A DNA stretch of 46,015 nt from Paenibacillus zeisoli (GTDB lineage: Bacteria; Bacillota; Bacilli; Paenibacillales; Paenibacillaceae). The notes under the pieces are model-generated. The model searched no databases, was not told the DNA's origin, and was given only the letters and a program-made list of their open reading frames with translations. The position numbers were made by a program, and so were the translations under genes. Below, piece after piece: positions 18,837 to 27,756 of this stretch. Position 1 is the stretch's first letter. The number at the start of each line of letters is the position of its first letter. Where the stretch lies: assembly GCF_003994465.1 (NCBI RefSeq), contig NZ_RZNX01000012.1, forward strand, positions 1 to 46,015, in the 5' to 3' direction.

Positions 18837-19892
18837 ATGCCTGAAACCATATATGAGCATATTGATACCAAGCAGACACTTAACCGGGTAAAAGAAGAGC
18901 GAATGCCCTTCGACTGGTCGATCAATCCCTACCGGGGCTGCGCTCATGGGTGCAGCTTCTGCTACGCCCGGGCTTTTCAGTCCTTCATTGGCCGAGGCGC
19001 TGAGGATGAGTTCCAGCACCATATTCTACTGAAGCAAAATGCACCCGATGCCCTGGAAGGGCAGCTGTCCCGGCTGGCGGGGAAGTTCGGGTATGATATC
19101 GAAGCGATGCGCCGGCATATCGGTCAGGTTACAATCGGAACAGCCACTGATCCCTATCAGCCGATTGAGGCGAAGGCCCAGCTAACCCGCGAATGTCTGA
19201 AGCTGCTGGCCAAGTACCGGATAAGCACCAGCATCACTACCCGCTCTCCGCTTATCACTAGGGATCTGGATATTCTGACTCAGATGAAGGATATTTCCGT
19301 CAATATCAGCATTAATTCACTGGATGCCGGGCTAATCCGCCGTATTGAGCCCGCCTCGCCGCATCCCCAGATGAGGCTGGAGACTGTGCAGAAACTCGCC
19401 GAGAGCGGTGTCCACGTTGGAATCTTCGCAGCTCCGATTCTGCCACTTCTGACCGATTCCGAGGAAAGCATGGATGCCTTGCTCTCCGCGGCCAAGGGAC
19501 ACGGTGCTGCATTCGCCATGGTCTCCCTGCTGCGTCTGTCAAAGGATGTTAAGGCTTGGTATATGGGGACGCTTCGCACCCACTATCCGGCGCTTGTCGA
19601 AGATTACGCTGAGTTATACGGGCAGGGGCCTTATGCGGAGCGTCAGTATATCGACATGTTTAAGGGCATGTCGGCGGCACTGCTACGCAAACACGGACTG
19701 TCGGCAATTCCTGGGGAAGGAGAAGCCTCGGGTCCGGTATCACTGAAAGGCAGGATTCCCGGGTCCGATTCGATCACTCCCCCCGGTTCAGACTCCACTT
19801 TGGGCTCGATTAGAAGAACCCCAAGTCCCTCGGTACGAGTGAAGCAGGAGGAAATTCAGCTGAGGGCCGAGCAGCTGAGCTTTGATTTCTAA
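18837..19892 (+). CDS. Radical SAM protein of the SPL/Rv2578c-like type
   Basis: The 351-residue product carries CAHGCSFCYAR (Cys35, Cys39, Cys42), the iron-sulfur motif of radical SAM enzymes. It is preceded by NPYRGC, as in spore photoproduct lyase-like and Rv2578c-family proteins. Other family stretches are GTATDPYQPIEAK, SITTRSPLITRDLDIL, VNISINSLD and RRIEPASPHPQMRLE. True SplB is a spore-specific thymine-dimer repair enzyme; this family is related and of unknown reaction. The promoter with a LexA-like box fits a role in the DNA damage response (inference). GGGAGGG lies 9 nt before the ATG. The last 60 residues are Ser/Pro-rich and probably disordered. Confidence 0.85.
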   Translation: MPETIYEHIDTKQTLNRVKEERMPFDWSINPYRGCAHGCSFCYARAFQSFIGRGAEDEFQHHILLKQNAPDALEGQLSRLAGKFGYDIEAMRRHIGQVTIGTATDPYQPIEAKAQLTRECLKLLAKYRISTSITTRSPLITRDLDILTQMKDISVNISINSLDAGLIRRIEPASPHPQMRLETVQKLAESGVHVGIFAAPILPLLTDSEESMDALLSAAKGHGAAFAMVSLLRLSKDVKAWYMGTLRTHYPALVEDYAELYGQGPYAERQYIDMFKGMSAALLRKHGLSAIPGEGEASGPVSLKGRIPGSDSITPPGSDSTLGSIRRTPSPSVRVKQEEIQLRAEQLSFDF

Positions 19893-19935
19893 ACGGACTC
19901 TACTGGACCGGTTCTGTAACGGAATACGAAACAAA

Positions 19936-19966
19936 AAATGGCGACGTTAGATTAACGTCGCCATTT
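19936..19966. terminator. Bidirectional terminator between convergent genes
   Basis: AAATGGCGACGTTA pairs perfectly with TAACGTCGCCATTT around GAT. On the minus strand the stem runs into TTTTTTGTTTC, on the plus strand into TTTGG. It serves the radical SAM gene and the small membrane protein gene that face each other. Confidence 0.88.
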
Positions 19967-20001
19967 GGCTGTGGACTCGTAGCCTAAATATGCACTGATA
20001 C

Positions 20002-20286
20002 TTAGTATCTGGGTAAAATTGAAGCAACAATAGCGCCAACGATTAAGAACAAGACAACATAAATACCAATTCCGATGAGAGCTATCAACAATGCTGCCCT
20101 CGAGTAATTCTTCTTATTAGGGCTGATATTACCTCCACCAAAAGCCCAAACAAACAGCAAAATTACGTTAACAACGGGAATGGCGAGTAAAAGCATGGTT
20201 CCCACCCATTGCTTTACACTCATTACGTCTAGGGACTGGGACGTGTATGCAGCCCTCTCCTGATTACCTACGAATTGCGCCTCCAT
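20002..20286 (-). CDS. Small two-helix membrane protein
   Basis: A 94-residue protein. After a hydrophilic start (MEAQFVGNQERAAY) a short conserved stretch SVKQWVGTMLLLAIPVVNVILLFVWAF forms one membrane segment. A polar loop with NKKNYSRA and a second segment (about 65-88) follow. Proteins of this pattern are common in Firmicutes and have no assigned function that I know. The ATG at 20286 is chosen because AAGGAAGAGG lies just upstream; the frame is open further up without support. Confidence 0.75.
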   Translation of the reverse strand: MEAQFVGNQERAAYTSQSLDVMSVKQWVGTMLLLAIPVVNVILLFVWAFGGGNISPNKKNYSRAALLIALIGIGIYVVLFLIVGAIVASILPRY

Positions 20287-20482
20287 TATTATCCTCTTCC
20301 TTCCTGATAACAACCTAAAATTACATATATCACCAAAGTACAAGGAATTTAGACCCATGTCAACAAGATTTTACTAATAATTTAAGACAAAAGGACTATT
20401 TTCGACTAATTCTATTTATCTATGCTATTTATGAATTTAGGGTTAAGTACCCAATATTCAAATATCTTCGACAGCAAGCATA

Positions 20483-20530
20483 GAAAAACACCCTGTTCAT
20501 AAGCCTTACCGGCCTATGAGCAGGGTGTTA
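20483..20530 (-). terminator. Terminator after speB
   Basis: On the minus strand AACACCCTG...CAGGGTGTT forms a stem with an inner GGCC-containing hairpin and two mismatches, followed by TTTTTC. It closes the speE-speB operon. Confidence 0.88.
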
Positions 20531-20543
20531 TTTTCTTATAAAG

Positions 20544-21413
20544 CTATTTCACAAAACCAAGCAGCATTTCACGAATCAGCTTGGCAGCGACAATTTGAGT
20601 CTGTTCGGTTGGATCGTAGATCGGTGCAACCTCCACGAGGTCGCAGCCCACCACGTTCACATCAGAGCCTGCAATCAAATGCACAGCTTCAAGCAGCTCT
20701 TTGGATGTAATCCCGCCAGCTTCCGCAGTACCGGTACCCGGTGCGGCAGAAGGATCGAGCACGTCAATATCAATGGTAACATAGACAGGACGACGGCCAA
20801 TCTTCGGCAGGGCCTGTTTGAGCGGAGTGGCAACTTCAAACGGATAGAAGTTGATGTTCTCGCGCGCATACAGGAATTCTTCCTTGGAGCCAGAACGGAT
20901 CCCGAATTGGTAGATATTCTTCCCGCCCATAAGTTCAGCTGCTTTACGGACAGGAGTAGAGTGAGACAGAGGCTCACCTTCATAGTTCTCGCGCAGGTCT
21001 GCATGCGCATCGATATGAATGAGTGCCAGATCCGGATACTTGGCGTACATTTCCTGGAAGATCGGCCAGGAGACGAGATGCTCGCCGCCAAGACCGATTG
21101 GGAATTTGCCGTCATCCAACAGGCCGCGTACATATTCCCCAATAACCTCAAGGCTGCGGGCTGCGTTGCCGAATGGCAGCAGCAGATCGCCTGCGTCGAA
21201 GTAGGTCATATCCACGATGCTTTTATCCAGGTATGGGCTGTATTCTTCAAGCCCTACTGAAGCTTGGCGGATACGGGCAGGACCGAACCGGGAACCCGGA
21301 CGGTAGCTGACCGTGAAATCCATCGGCATCCCGTAGATGACCGCTTTGGACTCTTCATAATTGTCGGAGCTGCAGATGAATACGTTGCCTGAATAGGCTT
21401 GATCCAATTTCAT
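20544..21413 (-). CDS. speB: Agmatinase
   Basis: Hydrolyses agmatine to putrescine and urea. The 289-residue ureohydrolase has the binuclear manganese ligands: His112 (GGEHL), Asp135, His137 and Asp139 (IDAHADLR), Asp215 and Asp217 (TIDIDVLDPS). The stretch DPSAAPGTGTAEAGG is typical of agmatinases rather than arginases. It follows speE by 12 bp, with GGAGG before the ATG. speE-speB is the same pair as in B. subtilis, where putrescine made by SpeB is the substrate of SpeE. Confidence 0.95.
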   Translation of the reverse strand: MKLDQAYSGNVFICSSDNYEESKAVIYGMPMDFTVSYRPGSRFGPARIRQASVGLEEYSPYLDKSIVDMTYFDAGDLLLPFGNAARSLEVIGEYVRGLLDDGKFPIGLGGEHLVSWPIFQEMYAKYPDLALIHIDAHADLRENYEGEPLSHSTPVRKAAELMGGKNIYQFGIRSGSKEEFLYARENINFYPFEVATPLKQALPKIGRRPVYVTIDIDVLDPSAAPGTGTAEAGGITSKELLEAVHLIAGSDVNVVGCDLVEVAPIYDPTEQTQIVAAKLIREMLLGFVK

Positions 21414-21425
21414 ATGAGCAGCCTC

Positions 21426-22253
21426 CTATTTCACCAGATCTTCAACGAATTTAGGAAGCACGAACGCCGCTTTGTGCAGGCGCGGTGTGTAGTATTTCGT
21501 ATCGATCTCAGGAATTTGAGTCTCATCCACTTGCAGCGGATCATGAGTTTTGCTTCCCATGGTGAAGGTCCACAGACCGCTTGGGTAAGTAGGAATGTTC
21601 GCCCCGTACACACGAACGATCGGGAAGATTTCCTTAACGTCTTTGTTGACCTTCTGAATCAGGTCAGCCTTGAACCAAGGGTTGTCCGTCTGAGCGACGA
21701 AGATCCCGTCGTCCTTCAGGGCTTCATGGATGCCTTGGTAGAAGCCGCGCTCGAACAGCGGAGCCGCAGGGCCCACAGGTTCCGTGGAATCCACCATGAT
21801 GACATCGTATTTATTTTTATTTTCGATAATATGCATATATCCATCATTCACTAGAACCTCTACACGAGGGTTGTCCAGCTCACCAGCGATTTCAGGCAGG
21901 TATTGCTTCGAATATTCGATAACCTTGCCGTCGATCTCAACGAGTACCGCTTTCTCTACACCAGGGTGCTTGAGAACTTCACGGATAACCCCGCCATCTC
22001 CACCGCCCACAACGAGCACGTGCTTTGGATTAGGATGGGTGAACAGCGCCGGATGCGCGACCATTTCATGATAGACGAATTCATCTTTGATCGTAGTCAT
22101 GACCATGCCGTCCAGGACGAGCATGCGTCCAAATTCCTCAGTGTCAATCATCGCCAAATCTTGAAAGTCCGTCTTCTCCGTTACAAACGTTTCCCGGATC
22201 TTCGCTGTAATGCCGAACGCCGGAGTCTGTTTCTCAGTAAACCACAATTCCAT
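21426..22253 (-). CDS. speE: Spermidine synthase
   Basis: Transfers an aminopropyl group from decarboxylated S-adenosylmethionine to putrescine. From the ATG at 22253 ([10 protein letters not shown]) it has 275 residues, the usual bacterial length. The nucleotide-binding motif [16 protein letters not shown] (about 81-96), the acidic [16 protein letters not shown] and the catalytic [11 protein letters not shown] are all present. AGAAGG lies about 8 nt upstream of this ATG. An ATG at 22295 is also preceded by AGGGG, but would add 14 residues not usual in the family. Confidence 0.95.
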   Translation of the reverse strand: MELWFTEKQTPAFGITAKIRETFVTEKTDFQDLAMIDTEEFGRMLVLDGMVMTTIKDEFVYHEMVAHPALFTHPNPKHVLVVGGGDGGVIREVLKHPGVEKAVLVEIDGKVIEYSKQYLPEIAGELDNPRVEVLVNDGYMHIIENKNKYDVIMVDSTEPVGPAAPLFERGFYQGIHEALKDDGIFVAQTDNPWFKADLIQKVNKDVKEIFPIVRVYGANIPTYPSGLWTFTMGSKTHDPLQVDETQIPEIDTKYYTPRLHKAAFVLPKFVEDLVK

Positions 22254-22483
22254 CGTATATACCTTCTTTCCGTCAGAATAGTGTTTAGCCGCCATATAAA
22301 GCCCCTAACCAAAACGGGTTCTCCAGTTACACTTCTCGCGAAAGCTTCACTTCCTATATTGTACCAAACAAATTGTATAATAACACAAGATGACCCTGGA
22401 TGCGACCTATGTCATGACGGTGTAAAATGGAACAGGAACCGCTTCTGCTTACTTCAACCCTATTCTAATATTCAATACACAAA

Positions 22484-22517
22484 TGACCCGCTCAGCAGCA
22501 TGCTGCAGCACGGGTCA
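22484..22517 (-). terminator. Probable terminator of the secreted hypothetical gene
   Basis: TGACCCG and CGGGTCA enclose a second palindrome (GCAGCATGCTGC). The tract that follows on the minus strand is only TTTGTG. The region 22254-22483, upstream of speE, shows no gene. Confidence 0.5.
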
Positions 22518-22540
22518 ATTAGGATACTTAGATGGCTTAT

Positions 22541-22972
22541 TTATAGCTTCTGAATTTGATATACGAACTTCCACTCTGCTGTATTCCCAGAATATCTACC
22601 CCGGTTCTCTTCAACCACGACATTCAATGACTTGGTTATACTTTTGCTGATTGAGGATACCTTAACGGCGGAACTGCTGCTTCCCTCGTCAGGAATACTA
22701 TCTTGTTCCTCTACTGCTGCTTTTAGCGTTACGCTGCCCGTCGATTTCAAATTAAGCGTAACAGATTCTCCTTCTTCAATTCGCTTCCCGTTGATAAAAC
22801 TCTCCGTATACCATTCATTGCCGACATGGTTGTTTTCTACCAGTTCCACACTTAGAAGCGTAATCTTAACCTTGATGGTCTTGCTGGCTGCGGCAGATAA
22901 CGGCTGGACTGTTAATACAAACACAAGGACTACTAGACATATTGTTCTGTACAGTGCTTTTACTTTAGTCAT
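22541..22972 (-). CDS. Secreted protein of unknown function
   Basis: A 143-residue protein with a clear signal peptide (charged MTKVKALYR, hydrophobic CLVVLVFVLTV, cleavage near PLSAAA, about 28). The mature part is beta-rich, with a Ser-rich stretch (SIPDEGSSSSAVKVSSISK, about 92-110). It contains KITLLSVELVENNHVGNEWY and ends WKFVYQIQKL. I do not recognise the family. It is alone between terminators. Confidence 0.7.
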   Translation of the reverse strand: MTKVKALYRTICLVVLVFVLTVQPLSAAASKTIKVKITLLSVELVENNHVGNEWYTESFINGKRIEEGESVTLNLKSTGSVTLKAAVEEQDSIPDEGSSSSAVKVSSISKSITKSLNVVVEENRGRYSGNTAEWKFVYQIQKL

Positions 22973-23061
22973 CTGAGAGTGCCTCCCTCAATAGATTATT
23001 ATAGATATGCTGTATATACTTCTATGACTATGCCACTTCTCCTTCTATGTAAGATAGAGCC

Positions 23062-23095
23062 AAAATAAAAAATGAGCTGCTAGATGCAGCTCATT
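23062..23095 (-). terminator. Terminator after the GNAT gene
   Basis: AATGAGCTGC and GCAGCTCATT form a perfect 10-bp stem with a 5-nt loop. On the minus strand it runs into TTTTTTATTTTGG. It lies about 60 bp after the acetyltransferase stop. Confidence 0.88.
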
Positions 23096-23156
23096 TGGTT
23101 ATCCCATTTGATCAATGGCTGTTCCCATGCTATCAAATATGCTTCATTTCCTTCAT

Positions 23157-23666
23157 CTATATCTTTTTGTAATAAAAGACCGTAGCGTCCAAGGTGCCTC
23201 CAGCCGACTGTGCAAATTCTGGAATACGGCCCGCTTCGATATAGCCTAATGACTTGTACAAGTCATTAGAAGGATCTCCCTCTCTGGTGTCCAGCACCAG
23301 CAGAGACCTTCCCTCATGCCGGGCGGCTTCCTCCAAGGTATTCATGAGCAGGCGTGCCACGCCGCTTCTCCGGCTGTCTGGGTGAACCATGAGTTTGGCG
23401 ACTTCGGCTCGGTGAGAGGCGTTCTTTTTCCCGGCTAAATGGAGCTGTACGGTACCGATAATCTGGTTATCCTGAAGCGCAACCCACAGTTTTACGCCCG
23501 GATCGATCACCTGCTCCCAGTATATATTCGCTTCCTCTATTTCAAGCGGCGGCAGGAAGCCAATGGAGGCGCCTCCCTCCACGACGCGCACCAACAACTC
23601 CGACAACTGAGCTAAGACTGCCGGCTCCAAAGTATAGAGTTCCACAATTTCGATACTCGGTTTCAT
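23157..23666 (-). CDS. GNAT family N-acetyltransferase
   Basis: A 169-residue acetyl-CoA-dependent acetyltransferase. It has the beta-4 strand (IIGTVQLHLA), the acetyl-CoA loop VAKLMVHPDSRRSGVARLLM (R/QxxGxG/A-type, about 88-107), LLVLDTREGD and the C-terminal motif DLYKSLGYIEAGRIP, where Tyr is the usual acid. The substrate cannot be told from sequence. ATG with AAGGAGCG upstream. It appears monocistronic. Confidence 0.85.
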   Translation of the reverse strand: MKPSIEIVELYTLEPAVLAQLSELLVRVVEGGASIGFLPPLEIEEANIYWEQVIDPGVKLWVALQDNQIIGTVQLHLAGKKNASHRAEVAKLMVHPDSRRSGVARLLMNTLEEAARHEGRSLLVLDTREGDPSNDLYKSLGYIEAGRIPEFAQSAGGTLDATVFYYKKI

Positions 23667-23798
23667 GGATTCACGCTCCTTGTGTTCAGTAATTGCGCCT
23701 GCTCGTACTCGACATCCATTCCTGAGCTGTAGGCCAGTCCTTAACTAGGCTTGCCCCGCCCAAATATCACTCTCTGCTTTGGCCAACAGTTAACGGTA

Positions 23799-24392
23799 TT
23801 ACCAATTGCTCAAGGTATCCCTAAGCTTGTCTATCCATTGTCCTTCTGGATCTGCTCTGAATGTATGCCAGCCTAATTCTCTCGCTGGCAGCAAATTTCT
23901 ATCCTGATCATCCACATAAAAAACTATCGATTCGTTATCTAGATGACGTTGTACATGCTCATAAATAGCCAGATCCGGCTTGCAAATACCAACTGAATTG
24001 GATATCGTCATGCTTGTTAAATAGCAATTATATGGGCGTAACAGCTCGTCTAACCACTCCGTCCGGTGATTACTTAAGAGATGAATATCTGCTTGCCGGC
24101 TCCAAATCTCAAAGTACGAGGCTGCCGGGAGCATCCTAAGATGCTTTAGGAGAAGACTACGGTCACAGAGAAGATTAGCCGTACTATTAAGAAATTTTTG
24201 TTTCAACCAGAGATAATATTCCTGTTCCGTAATCTGTCCAGTCCAGAGCCGCTCTCGAATCTCACTCCTGAATTGCTGCTTGATGTAGCTAGGAGGCAGT
24301 CCGCATATATTCCCAAGTTCATCCCAATAGTAAGGTGAAAGATTCGTTGTCAGGACTCCTGCGACATCAAGGACTAGCGGGGGCCTATTCAT
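23799..24392 (-). CDS. HAD family hydrolase-like protein
   Basis: A 197-residue haloacid dehalogenase-type protein starting MNRPPLVLDVAGVL. Motif I is LDVAGVL, in which the second catalytic Asp of DxD is replaced by Ala, as in the DxGGVL branch (YihX-like). Motif II Ser/Asn is in HLLSNHRTEW, the Lys is in VGICKPDLAIYEHV and the acidic pair is in VFYVDDQDRNL. The start at 24392 has AGGAG about 11 nt upstream; the frame extends 56 codons further but overlaps the upstream gene. Substrate unknown. Confidence 0.8.
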   Translation of the reverse strand: MNRPPLVLDVAGVLTTNLSPYYWDELGNICGLPPSYIKQQFRSEIRERLWTGQITEQEYYLWLKQKFLNSTANLLCDRSLLLKHLRMLPAASYFEIWSRQADIHLLSNHRTEWLDELLRPYNCYLTSMTISNSVGICKPDLAIYEHVQRHLDNESIVFYVDDQDRNLLPARELGWHTFRADPEGQWIDKLRDTLSNW

Positions 24393-24418
24393 CTTTAACC
24401 AGACTCCTGTCCTATATG

Positions 24419-24925
24419 CTATGAGGGATTGCCCGGCGTTGGCACAGCCGGATCGCTCTCCCCTCCCATCCTTCGTCTGGATGTCTCCATTCTGCCCGTA
24501 GCGGGCACATGCCTTCCCGCTTTGGCCAGGCCAAATACGGGCATGTTCCCGTAGATGCATTCATACTGCCCAGGCTCGATCTTGTAGGTCTCATGGTAGA
24601 TTCCTACGGTTCCGTCCGTACCCACGGATTGATTGAACTTTCTCCATGCCTTAAGGTGAATTCCCCCGCGGGCGTATTTCTCCAGCTGCTCGTAGCTTTT
24701 CCAATATTGAAGAACAGTGACGCCCTTTGAACTCAGGAAGGACTCAGAGCTAATGAACCCGATCTCAGGATTCTGGTAAAGCTCCTTCAGCATGGGCCCC
24801 ATGGCAGCGGCTACAGGCCACCATTTATGAACAGCCCAGAGCCGATTGATTCGCATTCCAATTACAAAAACAACGAACGGTCCCTCGATATCAGCAGCAT
24901 ACCTTCCCGGAATTACTTTGGCCAC
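24419..24925 (-). CDS. DUF4188-type protein
   Basis: A 168-residue protein starting MAKVIPGRYAADIEGPFVVFVIGMRINR, with QYWKSYEQLEKYAR and MPVFGLAKAGRHVP. These match the pattern of the DUF4188 family, sometimes annotated as monooxygenase-like from its ferredoxin-like fold. The function is unknown. The last 25 residues (Arg/Met/Pro-rich) look disordered. It lies just upstream of the HAD-like gene. Confidence 0.7.
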   Translation of the reverse strand: MAKVIPGRYAADIEGPFVVFVIGMRINRLWAVHKWWPVAAAMGPMLKELYQNPEIGFISSESFLSSKGVTVLQYWKSYEQLEKYARGGIHLKAWRKFNQSVGTDGTVGIYHETYKIEPGQYECIYGNMPVFGLAKAGRHVPATGRMETSRRRMGGESDPAVPTPGNPS

Positions 24926-24996
24926 TATAGCTCCTCCCCTTTCTTCCTCTTCCCGCTTGGCGGGGTTATAAATACAAAGTTATTCTAGCCCCTACC

Positions 24997-25737
24997 CTAC
25001 AACAAGGCCTTAATAACCGCCAGATACTCTCTAATCATATTGATAGGCTTAAGATACAAGGGAGATTCTGCAGATACGCCATAGGCTTCATAGCCCAAGG
25101 TTCCCGCTATATATTTCGCCCTGAACATATGGTAGTCACTTGTGACGATCATGATTGCCGGTTGGCTGTTCCTACTGGTTTGCATCAGGGTTTTGGAGAA
25201 AATCAAATTCTCCTTCGTACTCGTTGACTTATTCTCAAGCTTGATTCGGTCCTCCGCGATCCCCCGGCTAATAAGATACTTCTTCATCGCTACCGCCTCA
25301 GTAATCGCCTCACCCGGCCCTTGGCCTCCAGATACGACAATCGGGATCTTGGGATGCTGATTCACATAGGGCAGGCTTGCATCCAGCCGCTGCTTCAAGG
25401 TTAACGACAGCTGTGTTCCCTTGAGGCCGGATCCGAGAATCACAACATAATTGACATCGGGTACTGCGCTATCATCGGTTCGGAAGCCTGACAGCACAAA
25501 GGACTCTACAATCACAAAGGAAACCAACAACAGCACGGAGCAAGCTATCAGCGCTCTTCGGATAATAACGTGCTTTTTTAGATCAATCACCCTCAGAAGC
25601 ATCACGGAAAAGGCCACACTACATACCAGCGCGAGCGCAAAATTGTCTCTAAAAAGAAATGCTAGAATCAAGAAAACCATGCCCATTACTAATTCCAGGT
25701 AAGACGTGGCGCGTTTATTTCTCGGGACAATCTTCAT
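24997..25737 (-). CDS. YdcF/SanA-like DUF218 membrane protein
   Basis: A 246-residue protein with three membrane segments (about 15-33, 35-52, 62-83) followed by a DUF218 domain outside the membrane: VNYVVILGSGL, VVSGGQGPGEAITEA, ENKSTSTKENLIFS and IVTSDYHMFRA. The family includes YdcF, which binds SAM, and SanA/ElyC, linked to cell envelope integrity. The start at 25737 has GGAGAAGTGC directly before the ATG. It is probably monocistronic. Confidence 0.85.
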   Translation of the reverse strand: MKIVPRNKRATSYLELVMGMVFLILAFLFRDNFALALVCSVAFSVMLLRVIDLKKHVIIRRALIACSVLLLVSFVIVESFVLSGFRTDDSAVPDVNYVVILGSGLKGTQLSLTLKQRLDASLPYVNQHPKIPIVVSGGQGPGEAITEAVAMKKYLISRGIAEDRIKLENKSTSTKENLIFSKTLMQTSRNSQPAIMIVTSDYHMFRAKYIAGTLGYEAYGVSAESPLYLKPINMIREYLAVIKALL

Positions 25738-25989
25738 GCACTTCTCCTTCCGGTTAGATGGTATTATTCTGTTCATTTATAAGGAAGCTCGGCTTTGATT
25801 AGAACATCTATGTAGGCGGGGTGCATACTCGCTCGTGGAACGCAGTTACCTTCCAGTATTATACAATACGGGGATTGAATGAGGTAATTTTTGTAGACAG
25901 CCAGATTCTCTATCTAAAAAATCATAACGAAACTCCAATTTCGGGTGTTCATATACTAAGAATTACAGCAAACTACAGGCGGTGATGAA

Positions 25990-26259
25990 GTGAAGCCAAA
26001 AGATTTTATGTGGTCCATTGTGCTTAATGGGTTTCTGGGTTATCTCTGGTTTCTTTTCTTCCAGAACATTTCAGAGTTAACCCGAATGTGGGATCATTTT
26101 TTAGTTAAAGCCCTGATATTTATAATTGGAACTTTTCTATTTGGCGAGATTGCTAACCGGGTGTCGCCGCTCCATGAGTACAAATGGACGCACCCAATTA
26201 GAATTGTCGGCGCTGCTTCCTATCTGTTGGTAGTACTAATCTGCTGGTATACCAAATAG
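25990..26259 (+). CDS. Small three-helix membrane protein
   Basis: An 89-residue hydrophobic protein with segments at about 8-25, 38-55 and 70-86, ending CWYTK. Start GTG at 25990, with GGCGGTGATG upstream; an ATG five bases before it is followed at once by a stop. It is one of only a few rightward genes in this half. The upstream gap 25738-25989 is likely to hold both divergent promoters, none clearly visible. Unknown family. Confidence 0.6.
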   Translation: MKPKDFMWSIVLNGFLGYLWFLFFQNISELTRMWDHFLVKALIFIIGTFLFGEIANRVSPLHEYKWTHPIRIVGAASYLLVVLICWYTK

Positions 26260-26280
26260 CTCTTTCTAAGCAAGGGAGCC

Positions 26281-26610
26281 TCAATCCGGGACTTCAATAT
26301 ACTCCGAGACCCTTGCTTTCAGAATTTCGATCAATTCCTCATCCATAAAGGGATAATCGTCCGGGATGTCCAGCCGAATGACCTTTTTGCCGGTGAGGCT
26401 TGGGCCGAACTTCTCTTTGAGTCTACGCGTGTGCTTGGTCTCCATTACAAAAATAAGATCGGCCCACCCGATATGTCCTGCGGTCACCTTAATCCTCGCG
26501 TTCTCTTCAGTACCTGCCGATCTCACCTGGTACATGCTGTATTGCTCAAAAACCTTCTCCGCCGTCAAACTTCTCCATTTGTTCCGGCTGCAGATGAACA
26601 GCAGTTTGAT
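26281..26610 (-). CDS. Low molecular weight protein tyrosine phosphatase-like, start codon not canonical
   Basis: Extended to its conserved N-terminus, the protein reads (I)KLLFICSRNKWRSLTAEKV and contains the phosphatase P-loop C-x5-R-S (Cys7 to Arg13). It continues VRSAGTEENARIKVTAGHIGWADLIFVMETKH and DIPDDYPFMDEELIE, giving about 109 residues. No ATG, GTG or TTG exists before the P-loop. AGGAGGG (26617-26623) stands 7 nt before an ATC codon at 26610, and an ATT lies at 26616. A TTG at 26568 would remove the catalytic cysteine. Either a rare start codon is used or a one- or two-base change has inactivated the gene. Confidence 0.7.
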   Translation of the reverse strand: MKLLFICSRNKWRSLTAEKVFEQYSMYQVRSAGTEENARIKVTAGHIGWADLIFVMETKHTRRLKEKFGPSLTGKKVIRLDIPDDYPFMDEELIEILKARVSEYIEVPD

Positions 26611-26634
26611 TACAATCCCTCCTAGTTACTGTCT

Positions 26635-27096
26635 TTACTTAAGCTTGTCCCACACTTGGTTGAAGAAATGCTGTCCCCCGGCCATCCAGTACTGCTCCGG
26701 CTTAGGTACATCATCAAGGAAGTCCTTGTACAGCCCCGTCCAACCGTCAGGAACATAATGCTCAAATGAAATCGGCTCCGGGAACAGGGAGTAGAGCACT
26801 TTCTCATCAAAGTTGACATAAAGCGCAGGGATAAACTCCAGCACTTCGTCATAGCTTTTGAGCACATCCTTCAGATCGTCCAGCTTTTGCGCCAGCTCAC
26901 TTGTAGATACCTTAAGCTCATCGATTCGGTCTAAAAAGACTTCCGCCGTAGTCTCATCCAGTATTCCGATGCCGAAACGGTCCTCCATCTCCGTATTGAG
27001 GAACCAGTATTCTCTCTCCGTAATATACCAGCTCCAAGTCCCTCGAAAGACAACACCAACGATAAGGACCTGCGCATATTCAGGCATTAGCTTCAT
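26635..27096 (-). CDS. Protein of unknown function
   Basis: A 153-residue soluble protein starting MKLMPEYAQVLIVGVVF. It is acidic with many aromatics, and a central helical stretch (STSELAQKLDDLKDVLKSYDEVLEF) could be coiled coil. The end is EQYWMAGGQHFFNQVWDKLK. It resembles small SMI1/immunity-like proteins in size and acidity, but I see no diagnostic motif. AAAGGAG lies 8 nt before the ATG at 27096. Confidence 0.65.
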   Translation of the reverse strand: MKLMPEYAQVLIVGVVFRGTWSWYITEREYWFLNTEMEDRFGIGILDETTAEVFLDRIDELKVSTSELAQKLDDLKDVLKSYDEVLEFIPALYVNFDEKVLYSLFPEPISFEHYVPDGWTGLYKDFLDDVPKPEQYWMAGGQHFFNQVWDKLK

Positions 27097-27197
27097 AAGC
27101 GGCTCCTTTCTTAGACCGGCCTGCGGATTAATAAATCTATTAGGCATTTTCTATTCACAAGTCTTTGTCCCCACTGCAATTCATCTTCCACCTTTGT

Positions 27198-27740
27198 TCA
27201 TGCATCCGATCTGCCGGGTCTCCAGCCGACCTCCTGCGACCATAGATGAGCTTTCCCTAGAATATCCCAGACGATAGGGCCCTTTCCTTCCACATACTTG
27301 GATCTATCATTCTTGTACAATCCCATCAGACGATGCTTCTCCTGGACGTACCTGGCGCCATCCTCTAGGTGCACTCTTAAATAATCCCGGAAAAGCAAGG
27401 TTATCTGCTCCGAGAAACTACCTGCTTGTCTTACATGGATATGTGTCCTTCTATGACCAGGCAATTCTCGGAAGTACCTCTTAGTTTTATCCGGATTCTC
27501 CTTACGAAGCTCAAAGCCTAAGCTTTCTATAGCAGACTTATAACCTGCTTCGTCGTCAAAATTCCCCACCGAGATTTGAATATCTATGATCGGCTTCGCG
27601 TCCAAGCCTACCACGGATGTAGATCCGACATGATCTATTCGTAGGGCGGTACTTCCCAAGGAGGCTCTAAGCCCGGTTCCCAAATTAACAAACAATCCCA
27701 GCCACTGAGGCTCATAAGGTGCTAGTCTCCACTGATCCAT
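27198..27740 (-). CDS. GrpB family protein (UPF0157)
   Basis: A 180-residue protein with the nucleotidyltransferase-like fold of the GrpB family. The hallmark is IDHVGSTSVVGLDAKPIIDI (about 35-54), followed by ESLGFELRKE, RTHIHVRQAGS and LLFRDYLRVHLEDGARYVQEKHRL. GrpB proteins have no settled function and are often met near other nucleotidyltransferase-like genes. The ATG follows AAGGAGTAGCGGC. Confidence 0.9.
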   Translation of the reverse strand: MDQWRLAPYEPQWLGLFVNLGTGLRASLGSTALRIDHVGSTSVVGLDAKPIIDIQISVGNFDDEAGYKSAIESLGFELRKENPDKTKRYFRELPGHRRTHIHVRQAGSFSEQITLLFRDYLRVHLEDGARYVQEKHRLMGLYKNDRSKYVEGKGPIVWDILGKAHLWSQEVGWRPGRSDA

Positions 27741-27756
27741 GCCGCTACTCCTTCGG

